From: Paramuribaculum sp.
GTDB taxonomy: Bacteria > Bacteroidota > Bacteroidia > Bacteroidales > Muribaculaceae
DNA length: 64,000 bases
Direction: 5' to 3'
Assembly: GCA_022511125.1 (NCBI GenBank)
Contig: JAFLSD010000004.1
Span: 124,001 to 188,000, forward strand
The notes under the pieces are model-generated. The model made no database searches. It saw nothing but the letters and a program-made list of their open reading frames with translations, and was not told the origin of the DNA. Of the stretch, positions 8,652 to 17,700 are shown one piece after another. How positions within the stretch are numbered: the first letter of the stretch is position 1; each line of letters starts with the position of its first letter. A program made the position numbers and the translations under genes.

Positions 8652-9524
8652 ATGTCTGAAACAGTAAAATACATCTTGCTCTTCCTTCTCGCAGCTATGT
8701 TTGTCGTGTTGACTTGCTGTAAGACCGACTCGGCTCAAGATAGGATTATCACCGTTTCGATAGAACCACAAAGATGGCTACTGGAACAGATTGTTGGAGA
8801 TAAGATAAAAGTTAAGACATTCATAAGTTCCGGCGGCGATCCCGAAAATTTCGATCCGCCGATGTCTGTTGTCAAAAATGCGTCAAAAAGCATTGCGTTT
8901 ATGAAAACAGGACATCTTCAATGGGAGGAAACACTCATCGATAGAATTAAAGAGAATAACGGCAAACTCACGATTGTCGATACATCGGAAGGCATTCCCA
9001 TTATTTCCGGAACTCATGATCACCATGGTCAACATGACTCCGAACCCGATCCACATATCTGGAGCTCAGTGAAAAATGCCATTAAGATGTCCGATACTAT
9101 GTTGGCGGAAGTTTTGAAAATAGATCCGGTAAATGCTGAGTATTATAGAAATAATCATCGTAAACTGGTAGCTCGATTGAATCTTTTGGATCAACGGTTT
9201 CAGTCCGTCGTAGATTCATTGCCAAATCCTGAATTCCTTGTCTTTCATCCCTCGTTGAGTTATTTGGCGCGTGATTATGATTTGCATCAGCTATCTCTCG
9301 GAAGTGAAAATAAAGAGCTATCCATTGCGTCTCTTAAAGAAAAGGTAAAAAATATCTCGCAAAACGAGTCTCTGATTTTTTTCTGTCAGCCCGATGATAA
9401 TCAGTCAGGTCTGAAATCTCTGATTCAGTCACCAAGATTGACAGTTGTCGATATTAACCCAATGTCTTATCGATGGGATGAAGAAATGGAAAAAATTTTA
9501 AACGCTTTCAAACAAAATCGTTGA
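8652..9524 (+). CDS. Metal ABC transporter substrate-binding lipoprotein (ZnuA-like)
   Basis: A 290-residue secreted metal-binding protein of the ZnuA/cluster A-1 family. The hydrophobic N-terminus runs into LTCCKTD (C22 or C23), suggesting lipidation, although the lipobox is not ideal. A short His-rich loop (H122, H124, H125, H128) followed by DPHIW (H135) is typical of zinc binders. HPSLSYLARDY and a late VVDINP aspartate supply further ligands. The first ligand, usually His in a DPH motif, is DPENFD here, as I recall for other Bacteroidetes members. It is 1 bp from the ATPase gene. Zinc is the likeliest metal; manganese is possible, and the adjacent B12 operon makes cobalt worth considering. 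Confidence 0.85.
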   Translation: MSETVKYILLFLLAAMFVVLTCCKTDSAQDRIITVSIEPQRWLLEQIVGDKIKVKTFISSGGDPENFDPPMSVVKNASKSIAFMKTGHLQWEETLIDRIKENNGKLTIVDTSEGIPIISGTHDHHGQHDSEPDPHIWSSVKNAIKMSDTMLAEVLKIDPVNAEYYRNNHRKLVARLNLLDQRFQSVVDSLPNPEFLVFHPSLSYLARDYDLHQLSLGSENKELSIASLKEKVKNISQNESLIFFCQPDDNQSGLKSLIQSPRLTVVDINPMSYRWDEEMEKILNAFKQNR

Positions 9525-9525
9525 A

Positions 9526-10263
9526 ATGACGACATATTGTCATCACAAGGAAATAGAATGTCCCTCCTTTTCGGCTAATGAGGGAACACCCTTGATTGAA
9601 CTTGCAGATATATGCTTCTGGAGAGGAACTAAAGAGATTCTTCATGATATAAATCTGACGATAAACCGGAATGATTTTATTGCGATAACCGGACCCAACG
9701 GAGGCGGAAAAACCACACTCCTGCGTGTCATTCTCAAATTGATCAAACCTCAGAAAGGTAAAATAATATATTCCTTCGACAATTCTGGAACGGATGGATT
9801 GACGATCGGATACTTACCCCAAAAGAATATGATTGACTCGCGGTTTCCGCTCACCGTTTATGATGTGGTTTGGGCGGGACTGATAAATGATAAAAAGTTG
9901 TCGAAAACGGATAAACAAGAGAGAATTGCTGACATGATTCATCTCATGGGTCTCGAAGCCAAATCGAGACATGCAATAGGGGAGTTGTCCGGAGGACAAT
10001 TGCAACGAGTTCTTTTGGGGAGAGCTTTGGTGGCCTCACCTGATATATTGATCTTGGATGAGCCTCTAAGCTATATCGACAAACACTTTGAAAATAAGAT
10101 CTATAATATTCTCGGAGATTTAAAATCTACAGCTACCATTCTTTTAGTCTCTCACGAAATAAGTGAAATCGCATCGATGGCCAACCGACATATCATAGTT
10201 GATCACACTTTGCGATTCTGTAAATCAGGCACTCATTTCGTTCATTACAACTGTCACTCCTGA
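9526..10263 (+). CDS. Metal ABC transporter ATP-binding protein (ZnuC-like)
   Basis: A 245-residue ABC ATPase. Walker A is GPNGGGKTT, the signature is LSGGQLQR, Walker B is ILILDEP, and an H-loop His follows (LVSHE). Sequence style and context match ZnuC/MntB-type ATPases that power metal import with the upstream binding protein. The N-terminal 30 residues before the ABC domain are rich in His, Cys and Glu (TTYCHHKEIE). The expected membrane permease does not follow. Only 15 bp separate this stop from the end of the convergent next gene, so the permease must be elsewhere or lost. Confidence 0.9.
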   Translation: MTTYCHHKEIECPSFSANEGTPLIELADICFWRGTKEILHDINLTINRNDFIAITGPNGGGKTTLLRVILKLIKPQKGKIIYSFDNSGTDGLTIGYLPQKNMIDSRFPLTVYDVVWAGLINDKKLSKTDKQERIADMIHLMGLEAKSRHAIGELSGGQLQRVLLGRALVASPDILILDEPLSYIDKHFENKIYNILGDLKSTATILLVSHEISEIASMANRHIIVDHTLRFCKSGTHFVHYNCHS

Positions 10264-10278
10264 TACTGAGCTTCTTTA

Positions 10279-10845
10279 TCAATCGGTAGTCTCTTTGCGG
10301 AGCTTATCGTATATGCCGAGCACTTTTTTCACGTAAGGAGTCACTTGACGTTTCTTTTTGAGTGCGCTTATCCCTTCTTTCCATATTCTTAGGGCGAGAA
10401 TGATGTCATTATTCGGATTATACTTCTGTTGTATAATATAGAACATCTCTATCGACTTATCCTTGTCATAACGATCCTTATAACTGTATTTCTTTTCGCC
10501 TATTATCTTATTACAACCGTCTACAGCCACTTTTGAAAGTTGAAGGTATCCCACATAATTTCCCTTAGGTGATACTGCTTTGGGATTGCCCCCGCTTTCT
10601 ACTTGTGCTACAGCTTTGATAAGTCGATCGTAATCTATCTTGCCGGCAGCCGACAATTTGACTGCAGCTTCGATCGGATTGTCATAATCATATTCCGAAC
10701 CGTCGTTTTCCAATACCAAATGGATAAGTTCTTCATATTCGTCCGGACATTCGGCTATCGAATCCGTTGGTTCCATAGCCTGTACGCTCGTTATCATTAA
10801 TGCGGCTATCGCTAATAGATAAAATCTGAGTTTAAACATAGTCAA
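10279..10845 (-). CDS. Small secreted lysozyme/SLT-fold-like protein
   Basis: A 188-residue protein with a clear signal peptide (about 1-23, cleavage near VQA-ME). Residues about 80-130 contain AVAQVESGGNPKAVSPKGNYVGYLQLS. This resembles the catalytic-Glu segment of transglycosylase SLT folds (ESGGNP, then G-x-x-G-x-x-Q), so E in QVESGG is the candidate acid. The domain is shorter than standard SLT domains, and the rest of the fold is less clear. It probably acts on, or binds, peptidoglycan in the periplasm. It stands alone on the minus strand, convergent with the ABC ATPase gene. Function is moderately supported. Confidence 0.65.
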   Translation of the reverse strand: MTMFKLRFYLLAIAALMITSVQAMEPTDSIAECPDEYEELIHLVLENDGSEYDYDNPIEAAVKLSAAGKIDYDRLIKAVAQVESGGNPKAVSPKGNYVGYLQLSKVAVDGCNKIIGEKKYSYKDRYDKDKSIEMFYIIQQKYNPNNDIILALRIWKEGISALKKKRQVTPYVKKVLGIYDKLRKETTD

Positions 10846-10858
10846 TTATTTAATTTAA

Positions 10859-10890
10859 AATCCCCGGCGTGGTATGGTTACCGCCGGGGA
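10859..10890 (-). terminator. Hairpin terminator after the FadL-like gene
   Basis: ATCCCCGGCG and a matching CGCCGGGGAT form a strong GC-rich hairpin, followed on the minus strand by ATTTTAAATTA. It lies just past the stop of the outer-membrane protein gene. The T-run is modest. Confidence 0.65.
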
Positions 10891-10913
10891 TGGTATTATC
10901 GTTTTCTTATTGG

Positions 10914-12515
10914 TCAGAATTTAAAGCCGATCGTAACAACTGCCTGATTGTTATTGGTTTTAAGGTCGGCTAAAGTCGGTGAAGCACCGTAATAATTGCT
11001 CGGTGTATAGGGGTGGAAAGTGCTTTTGCGAGTTTCATACACGTAGGCCGCGTCGATATAGAAGTTGTTATATCTGTAACCGAAACCTAAGGCGGCGTTA
11101 ACCGTAGTGTTATCCGTCGTGTAACTCGGAGTCATTTCCGTGTCGTCCGGTCCCGATGTGTAAACATACTCGTTGCCGTCGGTGATTGATGAACTGACAG
11201 GTGAACTCTGGAGTGATGCTCCTGCTCTGAGGCTCCAGTTGCGGTCTATACGGTATTCGGCTCCCACTCTTACGATATTCACTCCCTTATAATAAGTCTC
11301 AACATCGCCGGTGATTGTAGTATATTCGTTGCCGTCGCGATCCTGGACGCTCATCTTGTTCATCGGACGATATTCATAGTCTAAGCTGATGATGCCTTTT
11401 GACCCGATCACACCGGCTATACCGGCCATAAAGCGCCAAGGAGTTCTAAGCTTCCATTCGAAATAATCCGTGTAACCGTTGTTTGCTTCCGTATATCCCG
11501 ATATATTTGAACTGAAGCCGTAATCTATCGCGCCCCAACCTTCCTGTTTTAATGAATACCAAGTCGGTGTATGAACAGCGAGACCGATTCTCAACTCATT
11601 TACCGGACGTAAAATCAAACCTAATTTCACATTGAACCCCGTGCCGTTTATATGCTTCCAGCTGTCCAGGCCGAAACCGCCGGCACCCGTAATGGTCGAA
11701 TTGCCGTCTGAATCGGGAATTCTTGCGTTTTCGAAATCCTCTTCATAATATACGCTTGACGTATAATCGATGTCGGTGATTCCGAATCCTATACCCCACA
11801 TCACGGAATTTTTGAAGTTACCGCCGAAATTGATTGAATACTCGTCGTTATAGCCGTTTTCAACTATATCGAAAGCACCCGAACCGTATGTGCCGTCTTG
11901 CCACAGGCCGTTATATTGGGTCGTTGTACCGATCGGATTGATTATATAAGAATTGTAACCTAAAATGCTGAGCCATGGAGCGAACGACTCCTGATAAGGA
12001 TTATAATTGTCGTAATAGCTCGAAAGATCGCCTGACGACCACCCGTCAGCCATCGTATATCCTGCTATCAGATTACTCAGCGAGCCGCTTAGATTGTTTA
12101 TTGTGCCTTTGTATTTACGGTTGAAGCTGGCGTTCCTCGAATAACTCGCTCCCCAGTTGAAATATGGCATAACATCGCTCCCTGTATAGACTGCTCCTAC
12201 ATAGCCGAAATTATTGCAATTGAACTGGGTGCTGTTCCTGCTCATGCTCAATCCCTGTACTGTCGATTTATTGCTCTGGAAATTCAAATCCAAAGTCACA
12301 CTCACGTCATTGCTCCTGTAGACACCGATACCCGCCGGGTTCTGTGTCAGAGTTGAAATGTCGCCGCCTAAAGCTGTGAATGCACCTCCCATCGACATAA
12401 ATCTTGCTGTCCCCTTAAATCCCGGTTGAGCTATCTGAAATGCATCCATCGCCGTCTGGCTCATTGCGAAAAACGGAAGAGCAAAACTTAAAATTGATAT
12501 GACTTTCTTTTTCAT
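10914..12515 (-). CDS. FadL/OmpP1-type outer-membrane beta-barrel protein
   Basis: About 533 residues. I chose the ATG at 12515 because it opens directly on a signal peptide (KKKVISILSFALPFFAMSQT); the frame extends 15 codons upstream without a signal. Residues after cleavage (QIAQPGFKGTARFMSMGGAFTALGGD, then LTQNPAGIGVYRS) are typical of the FadL/OmpP1/TodX family, long-channel barrels for hydrophobic compounds. Alternating aromatic strands continue to the end, which finishes VVTIGFKF with the C-terminal Phe expected for BAM-assembled barrels. The substrate is unknown. It lies 69 bp downstream of the Trp-rich protein gene, and both are probably transcribed together. Confidence 0.85.
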   Translation of the reverse strand: MKKKVISILSFALPFFAMSQTAMDAFQIAQPGFKGTARFMSMGGAFTALGGDISTLTQNPAGIGVYRSNDVSVTLDLNFQSNKSTVQGLSMSRNSTQFNCNNFGYVGAVYTGSDVMPYFNWGASYSRNASFNRKYKGTINNLSGSLSNLIAGYTMADGWSSGDLSSYYDNYNPYQESFAPWLSILGYNSYIINPIGTTTQYNGLWQDGTYGSGAFDIVENGYNDEYSINFGGNFKNSVMWGIGFGITDIDYTSSVYYEEDFENARIPDSDGNSTITGAGGFGLDSWKHINGTGFNVKLGLILRPVNELRIGLAVHTPTWYSLKQEGWGAIDYGFSSNISGYTEANNGYTDYFEWKLRTPWRFMAGIAGVIGSKGIISLDYEYRPMNKMSVQDRDGNEYTTITGDVETYYKGVNIVRVGAEYRIDRNWSLRAGASLQSSPVSSSITDGNEYVYTSGPDDTEMTPSYTTDNTTVNAALGFGYRYNNFYIDAAYVYETRKSTFHPYTPSNYYGASPTLADLKTNNNQAVVTIGFKF

Positions 12516-12584
12516 CGTTGTCTGTTTGATTGGTTTCAAATTCATTTGAATCATGTTCACTGCTGCGGAGAAGAGATAGTGACA

Positions 12585-13694
12585 TTAATGTCTGCCGCGG
12601 CCACCGGCACCGCCCGAAGTGCGTCCGCCTCCTGTGCTTCCTCCGGTGAAACTGCCGCGGCTGCCGCTCGACGAGCTCGAATTGCTTCTGTAGGTCGAAT
12701 TGTTAGTGCTGCCGCTATTGTTCCTGCCGGGACGCGTATAGCTATTGTTCTGTTGGTTGGAACTATTGTTGCCGGTATTACTCGGGCGATAACTGTTGTT
12801 TGTGCCCGTCGACACGCCCGGACGGCCGCTCGAAGTGTTGCCTGAAACGCCCGGTCTGCTAAAGTTGCCTCCCGATATTGCCGGTCTGCTGTTATAGTTG
12901 CCCGGTCTCGTTCCGCCGCCGGCTGTGCCGTATAGAGGTTGTCTGCCTGCACCGGGATGGCGGTTATAGTTATAAGCCGGACGGCCACCGCCCGTCCATC
13001 CTATTGAAGGACCATGACCCCAGTGAGGACCTCCCCATCCTGGGCCCCAGCCCCATGACCAGCTCGGACCCCATGACCAACTCGGACCCCAGGCCCAGTT
13101 CCAGCCCCAATTCCAGCCGGGTCCACCCCAGCCCCACGACCAGCTGGGTCCCCAGTACCATGGATCCCACCAGCTTCCCCAGAGAAGGCTGTTCCAGCCC
13201 CAATAGCTTGAATAATAAGGAGAGTTCCAGCCCCAATAACCTGGTGAATTTACATATATGTTCACGTTCGCAGGTTCTGCGTAATAGAGTTGAGCCAATT
13301 CATTGTCGGATGATCCGATAACAACCGTAGGATTATAAAACTTCTCGATCCTTCTTGTGTTCTCGAAATCTGCCACAACCGTCGTATCTGTCATATTTGC
13401 ACTTGAGGGCGCGAATATTCCCCGACGGTTATATTCATCTATATCCCTTTGTGATGAGGTTTCGTCCCTATAAGTGTCGGCAGCAGGAAAATCTGCCACA
13501 TTGACCGGATACAAAATCATTCCGTTGGCTTCATTCTGTCGTGTTGTTGCCTTTTTGGCCTGCTCTATATTCTTGTCTTTATCTTTCGACGGATTGAAAT
13601 AAATATCGTCCTCATAATAACTCTGAGCAAACGAAATACTACCCACAGTAGCTATAGCTAAAGCCGCGGAGATTAATCTTTTTGTGGTTTTCAT
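12585..13694 (-). CDS. Secreted tryptophan/glycine-rich low-complexity protein
   Basis: A 369-residue protein of unknown function. Residues 1-23 are a signal peptide (cleavage near FAQ). Residues 25-150 are an ordinary-looking polar domain. Residues 154-233 hold 25 tryptophans in 80 residues, with GPSWSWG repeated three times (182, 203, 209) amid GW/WNWG units. Residues 234-369 are Gly/Ser/Asn/Arg-rich and end GRGRH. The Trp block suggests an aromatic surface for carbohydrate or lipid contact, or a cohesive matrix, but that is inference. Local base composition is much more GC-rich than its surroundings. It precedes the FadL-like gene on the same strand. No enzyme motif is seen. Confidence 0.75.
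   Translation of the reverse strand: MKTTKRLISAALAIATVGSISFAQSYYEDDIYFNPSKDKDKNIEQAKKATTRQNEANGMILYPVNVADFPAADTYRDETSSQRDIDEYNRRGIFAPSSANMTDTTVVADFENTRRIEKFYNPTVVIGSSDNELAQLYYAEPANVNIYVNSPGYWGWNSPYYSSYWGWNSLLWGSWWDPWYWGPSWSWGWGGPGWNWGWNWAWGPSWSWGPSWSWGWGPGWGGPHWGHGPSIGWTGGGRPAYNYNRHPGAGRQPLYGTAGGGTRPGNYNSRPAISGGNFSRPGVSGNTSSGRPGVSTGTNNSYRPSNTGNNSSNQQNNSYTRPGRNNSGSTNNSTYRSNSSSSSGSRGSFTGGSTGGGRTSGGAGGRGRH
12996..13235 (-). repeat. Degenerate tandem repeat encoding the Trp-rich block
   Basis: Imperfect short repeats built from CCCCATGACCAGCTCGGACC-like units on the plus strand encode GPSWSWG and GW variants. The repeats are in frame and likely to vary in copy number by slippage. Confidence 0.7.
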
Positions 13695-14043
13695 AATTCT
13701 CTCAGTTTTTCTGTTTGACTGTTATCTTTAAATTTGACTCGAATTAAGCCTGTAGGTTTAATCGTTCAGCATCGATAAATATCTTTTGTCGATATTTCAG
13801 CGTCCCATAAAAGGACTTTCTTTCACCGATCACACGACTACCGACTCCACCAAGTCAACGCAAATATAATAAATCTGCAACCAAAAATCGACCGGACCAC
13901 TCCTTTTTACGCTTTTTTAACTCCGCTCATAGCCATCTAAACCATATTATGCGTGCCGAAGTCGCCTGATAAGCTCGCTCTGGAGTGCATCGGCCTGACC
14001 GAAACAGAAAAACTGACAGACATCCTTTACCGCTCCTCCGCGA
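13695..14043. other. Gene-free upstream region of the Trp-rich gene
   Basis: No coding region is supported. It holds a perfect 7-bp inverted repeat (AAATATC at 13777-13783, GATATTT at 13791-13797) and, on the minus strand, a TATATTTG -7-like motif at 13861-13868. Transcription from there would give a leader of about 160 nt containing that hairpin. Nothing else stands out. Confidence 0.4.
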
Positions 14044-14075
14044 TAAAAAGAAAACTCCCGCCGGCATGACGGAAG
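14044..14075 (-). terminator. Rho-independent terminator of tmRNA
   Basis: On the minus strand an 8-bp stem (CTTCCGTC pairing with GGCGGGAG, two G-U pairs) is followed by TTTTCTTTTTATC. It sits about 45 bp past the tmRNA 3' end. Confidence 0.7.
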
Positions 14076-14121
14076 TGATAACGTTAAGCAGAGAGGTAAG
14101 ACGCGAAAGCGTCAATAATCA

Positions 14122-14520
14122 TGGTGGAGCTGGAGGGAGTCGAACCCTCGTCCAAACGCGGACCCAATATGCTTTCTACATGCTTATTCGGTTATTGGTT
14201 TTCGTATAAAGACAGGCAATCGACAACCAATCCTTATCTTATCCCCTCTGATTTCAGACGCTTCGCGGGGCTTTCGGCGTCCTATTCCCGATTTTCCTGC
14301 ACCACCTTGTCGATTAGTCTCGGGACGACGACAATCGGGTGATGTCTTGTCTCTGCAACTGTTGCGGAGATTAAGCCGATCTACTGTACTTCAATCAGGC
14401 AGCAAGAGCGTAGTTTCTTTCGCCATTTAAAATTTTGATGTCCCATATTATAGAGCGTAGCCATCATTGCTCTGCATGCTTACATACCGTATCTACACGC
14501 TGTCAAAACCGGTCAACCCC
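14122..14520 (-). ncRNA. ssrA: tmRNA (transfer-messenger RNA)
   Basis: A 399-nt tmRNA that rescues stalled ribosomes with SmpB. The 5' end GGGGTTGACC pairs with the 3' CAGCTCC before the encoded ACCA, giving the tRNA-Ala-like acceptor stem. GGTTCGACTCC is the T-arm. The body includes GTAAGCATGCAG near the 5' side and AAGCATGTAGAAAGC near the 3' side, as in other Bacteroidetes tmRNAs. The tag frame lies at 14395-14424. A promoter lies just upstream and a hairpin terminator just downstream, so it is an independent transcription unit. Ends are inferred from acceptor-stem pairing. Confidence 0.95.
14395..14424 (-). other. tmRNA tag-peptide reading frame (GERNYALAA)
   Basis: Reading the minus strand from GGC at 14424 gives GERNYALAA followed by TGA at 14397-14395. 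The ALAA end is the usual protease recognition tail. I recall GETNYALAA-type tags in Bacteroides; Arg at position 3 is the difference. Confidence 0.85.
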
Positions 14521-14544
14521 ATGTATTCATACGATTTGTACACG

Positions 14545-14576
14545 CAAAATTACTAAATTTTCACCACATCGCCAAA
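14545..14576 (-). promoter_or_regulatory. ssrA: tmRNA promoter
   Basis: On the minus strand TTTG (14573-14576) is followed after 20 bp by TAATTTTG (14545-14552). This is a full match to the Bacteroidetes TTTG/TAnnTTTG promoter. The tmRNA 5' end is 25 nt further on, leaving a short precursor trimmed by RNase P. Confidence 0.75.
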
Positions 14577-14671
14577 TCCTACATCATCAACCAACCACCT
14601 TCATCCCAGAATCCGCAAGAATCATTAAACCCCTCCCATTAGCCCCAACCCTTAGTTTTTTCTGATTTTGC

Positions 14672-14712
14672 TAAAAAAACTCCGACTGGCTGTAGGCCGG
14701 CCGGAGTTTTTT
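14672..14712 (-). terminator. Terminator downstream of the beta-galactosidase gene
   Basis: AAAAAAACTCCG and CGGAGTTTTTT enclose an inner CTGGC/GCCGG stem, giving a long hairpin with A- and T-runs on both sides. It ends the minus-strand GH2 gene 17 bp after its stop and could work in both directions. Confidence 0.85.
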
Positions 14713-14728
14713 ATACTAAATGCGGTAG

Positions 14729-17700
14729 TTATTCCGCTATAACCTCAAACTCTGCCCCGGAAGCATAATCTCTACCGTCCTGAGCACTTAAAGCCTTGAA
14801 ACGGATATAGCGACCTTTAACTGGCTTCGAGAACATTACGGTTTTAAGCTTGTCGCCGCGAGAGAATTCTCCTTTTGCAACCGGCTCGCCCCAGTTGTCC
14901 TTGTCGTTGGAAACATATATTTCATAGGCTTTTACGTTACCCGTTGAATTTCCGTCCTGCCTTGGCAGATAAGAAACACCCTTAATAGTTTTTGTTTCCC
15001 CTGCATCGAAATCCACCCAGTGAGGATAAGGTGCTACGGTCACCGAATACATAGTATGCCATATCGTCGAAGGATCGCCGTCGGTCAGATTGCTTCCTTC
15101 GCCGTAATCCGGCTCCTGACTGCTTGAATAGATGGCTTCCGTATGGATGGTTTCTATTTTCGGGAATGTAACGATAGTGGAAATAGCCGGATTGCTCTTC
15201 AGCCACGCTTTGATCGACCCTCCTTTTTTGAATTCGAACGGAGCTTTATATGTTTGAGATTTCTTAGAGCCGTCGATCGAATAGATTATCTCTTCTGTCC
15301 CCGGATAATCGATTGTTACATATCCTTGGCGGTCACGGCTTATACCCATCGGTTTGTCACCTGCTCCTTTAACTTTTGCTTTTTGGTCAAGTTCGGATTC
15401 GCTTGATGGTCTTATGATGAACGTGAATCGGTGCGATTCGGCTTTCACACGGTCCGGTTCGAGTGGGCCCCCCTGGCCGCAGCTTGCGCCGCCAAGACCC
15501 GTAACACCAAGGTCGAGATGCAAAGTAGTTGAAGTGCTCACCGGTAATTTATATGGATGGTTAGCCTCGAAGAGCTCCATCTCGGTGTATGGAATTGCAG
15601 TTGCCGACATCGTCTCGGGAGCTACAAACAGCACACCTTCATTTCCGTCTGTCAAAGCTGCCCATCTCACTTCTTCACGGTTTCCGTTGCTCTGAGGTCT
15701 TGTATATTCGGTTAACATATTGGCCACCGAATTGGAATAGCGACCTACGAACTGACCCGTCTTTCTGTCGTTATAGTTTTCCTCCGGACCGCGGCCATAA
15801 TAAGTGAATGTGCCGAAATTATCGGGTACTTCCATCGTATAGCCGAGTCGGGGCAGTATCAGCGATGGATTGTTTGAGGTAATGATCGCATTTAGTTCTA
15901 TCGATCCGTCGGGGAAAATTGTCCAGGTCTGATTCGTAGTGAATTTGAAATCATCCGGGCCGAAAGGTGTTGACTGACTCTCGTCGATACCGTAAATACC
16001 TTTGGAATTACCGTTGCCGCCTGTCATTTTTCCACCCTGAGGTGCCTGCGATTCTATTGTGAACGAAAGAACCGGATTCCCTTTTTTATCGGTGTAACTG
16101 TCGAAGGATAGAACTTTATGCTTTAGGTTGTACAGACCGTTGGCAAACCATTGTCCGTAAACCCATGTGTCGTTGTTCAGGTAAGCTCTGAAAGCGTCTA
16201 ATGTCGGACCGTGTCCCGGGACGATTACATTTTTATCGCCGTAAATCAAACTGTAAAGAGTTCCGGTCGAAAGATCGAATTTGGCAGTAAAGCCCTCGCC
16301 CGATACTGTCTCGAAGCCGTCGCCTTTCTCAACCTTCACTTTCTCTCCCTTCGAAGAACATGCAAGACAATGTAGGCCTTCTGCCGATTTTACTGGAAGC
16401 TGTTCCGACATCTGAACATAACCTGCTTCAGCCCAAGGCATGTTCTTTGCGAGCTTGAACTCCAGATTTACGAAATATTCACTGTCATTTTTAAATTTCG
16501 TAGTATCGAAAGGAATTGTAAATTGCATTTTCTCTCTCGGATCTACTGCCTTGCGGGGGCCTTGGAGACCTAAGCCGTTCTGAACTAGTTTACCATCTTC
16601 ATAAAGGGTCCAGACTATATGATAATCGGTCAGAGGTGTGAAATAATTTTTATTGAATATTTCGATTTGACCTTTCATAATGTCTATTGGAGTGACTCCA
16701 ACGTTCTGATAAACTTTCTTGACTTCCCAATATTGAGGTTTCGGACTCATGTCGCCGAATACGATGCCGTTCATCACAAATTGACCGTCGGTAGGAGTGT
16801 CGCCGAAATCGCCTCCGAAAGCCAGGTATTTGTCGCCCGTTTCCGGATCATAATAATAGAGGCTCTGGTCGATCCAATCCCAGATGGCTCCTCCCATAAA
16901 GTGATTCGTGCTTTCTATCGCATCCCAGTAATCTACAAGGTTGCCTACGGCATTACCCATCGAGTGTGCATATTCTGATATGTGGAAAGGATATTTTATC
17001 TTCATTTTACCTTTCACTGCCTCCTGAACCCATGCTATGGAAGGATACTGGTTAGAACCTATATCGACTATGTCGTTGTTTCGCTCGTATTGAACTGGAC
17101 GAGAGCTGTCGAAAGCCTTGATGGCATTGTAAGCTGTGACGAAATTTTTACCGGGACCCGCTTCGTTGCCGAGCGACCAGATCACTACCGAAGGACTGTT
17201 TACTCGAGAATGTACAAGTTCCATGTTTCTGGCGATATGGGCGTTTTCCCATTCCGGCACATGCGATAAAGAAGCTTGACCGTAGTAATATTCATGACTT
17301 TCAAGATTGGCCTCGTCTTCAAGATAAATTCCGTATTTGTCTGCAAGATAATACCAGTAAGGATCATCGGGATAATGAGAGTTGCGCACATGATTGATAT
17401 TGGCGCGCTTCATCATCATCACTTCCTGGGTCATCCAGTCGCGGTCGATTGCATGTCCTACCGATGGGTTGGTCTCGTGACGGTTTACGCCTTTAAGCTT
17501 TACAGGCTGACCGTTGACGTAGAAATATCGTCCTGCAAGACCGAATTCATCCTCCTCAGCCGGTGTGTCGCGGAGTTCCACTTTTCGGAAGCCGACATAA
17601 GTAGATACGGTTTCCAATACATTCCCTTTCTTGTCGGTCAGCTGGGCTACGAGCGTATAGCGCCAGGGTTGTTCGGCACTCCATTTGTTGGGATCATTGA

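Noticed and set aside
12546-13321. Several long open frames on both strands over the Trp-rich gene
   Set aside because: They arise from low-complexity, GC-rich repeats. Their proteins are unnatural runs of Ala/Arg/Thr or Ser/Pro without family features, while the minus-strand frame has a signal peptide and a coherent domain order.
14121-14665. Open frames overlapping and just upstream of the tmRNA
   Set aside because: The region is fully explained by tmRNA and its promoter; the frames show no protein features.
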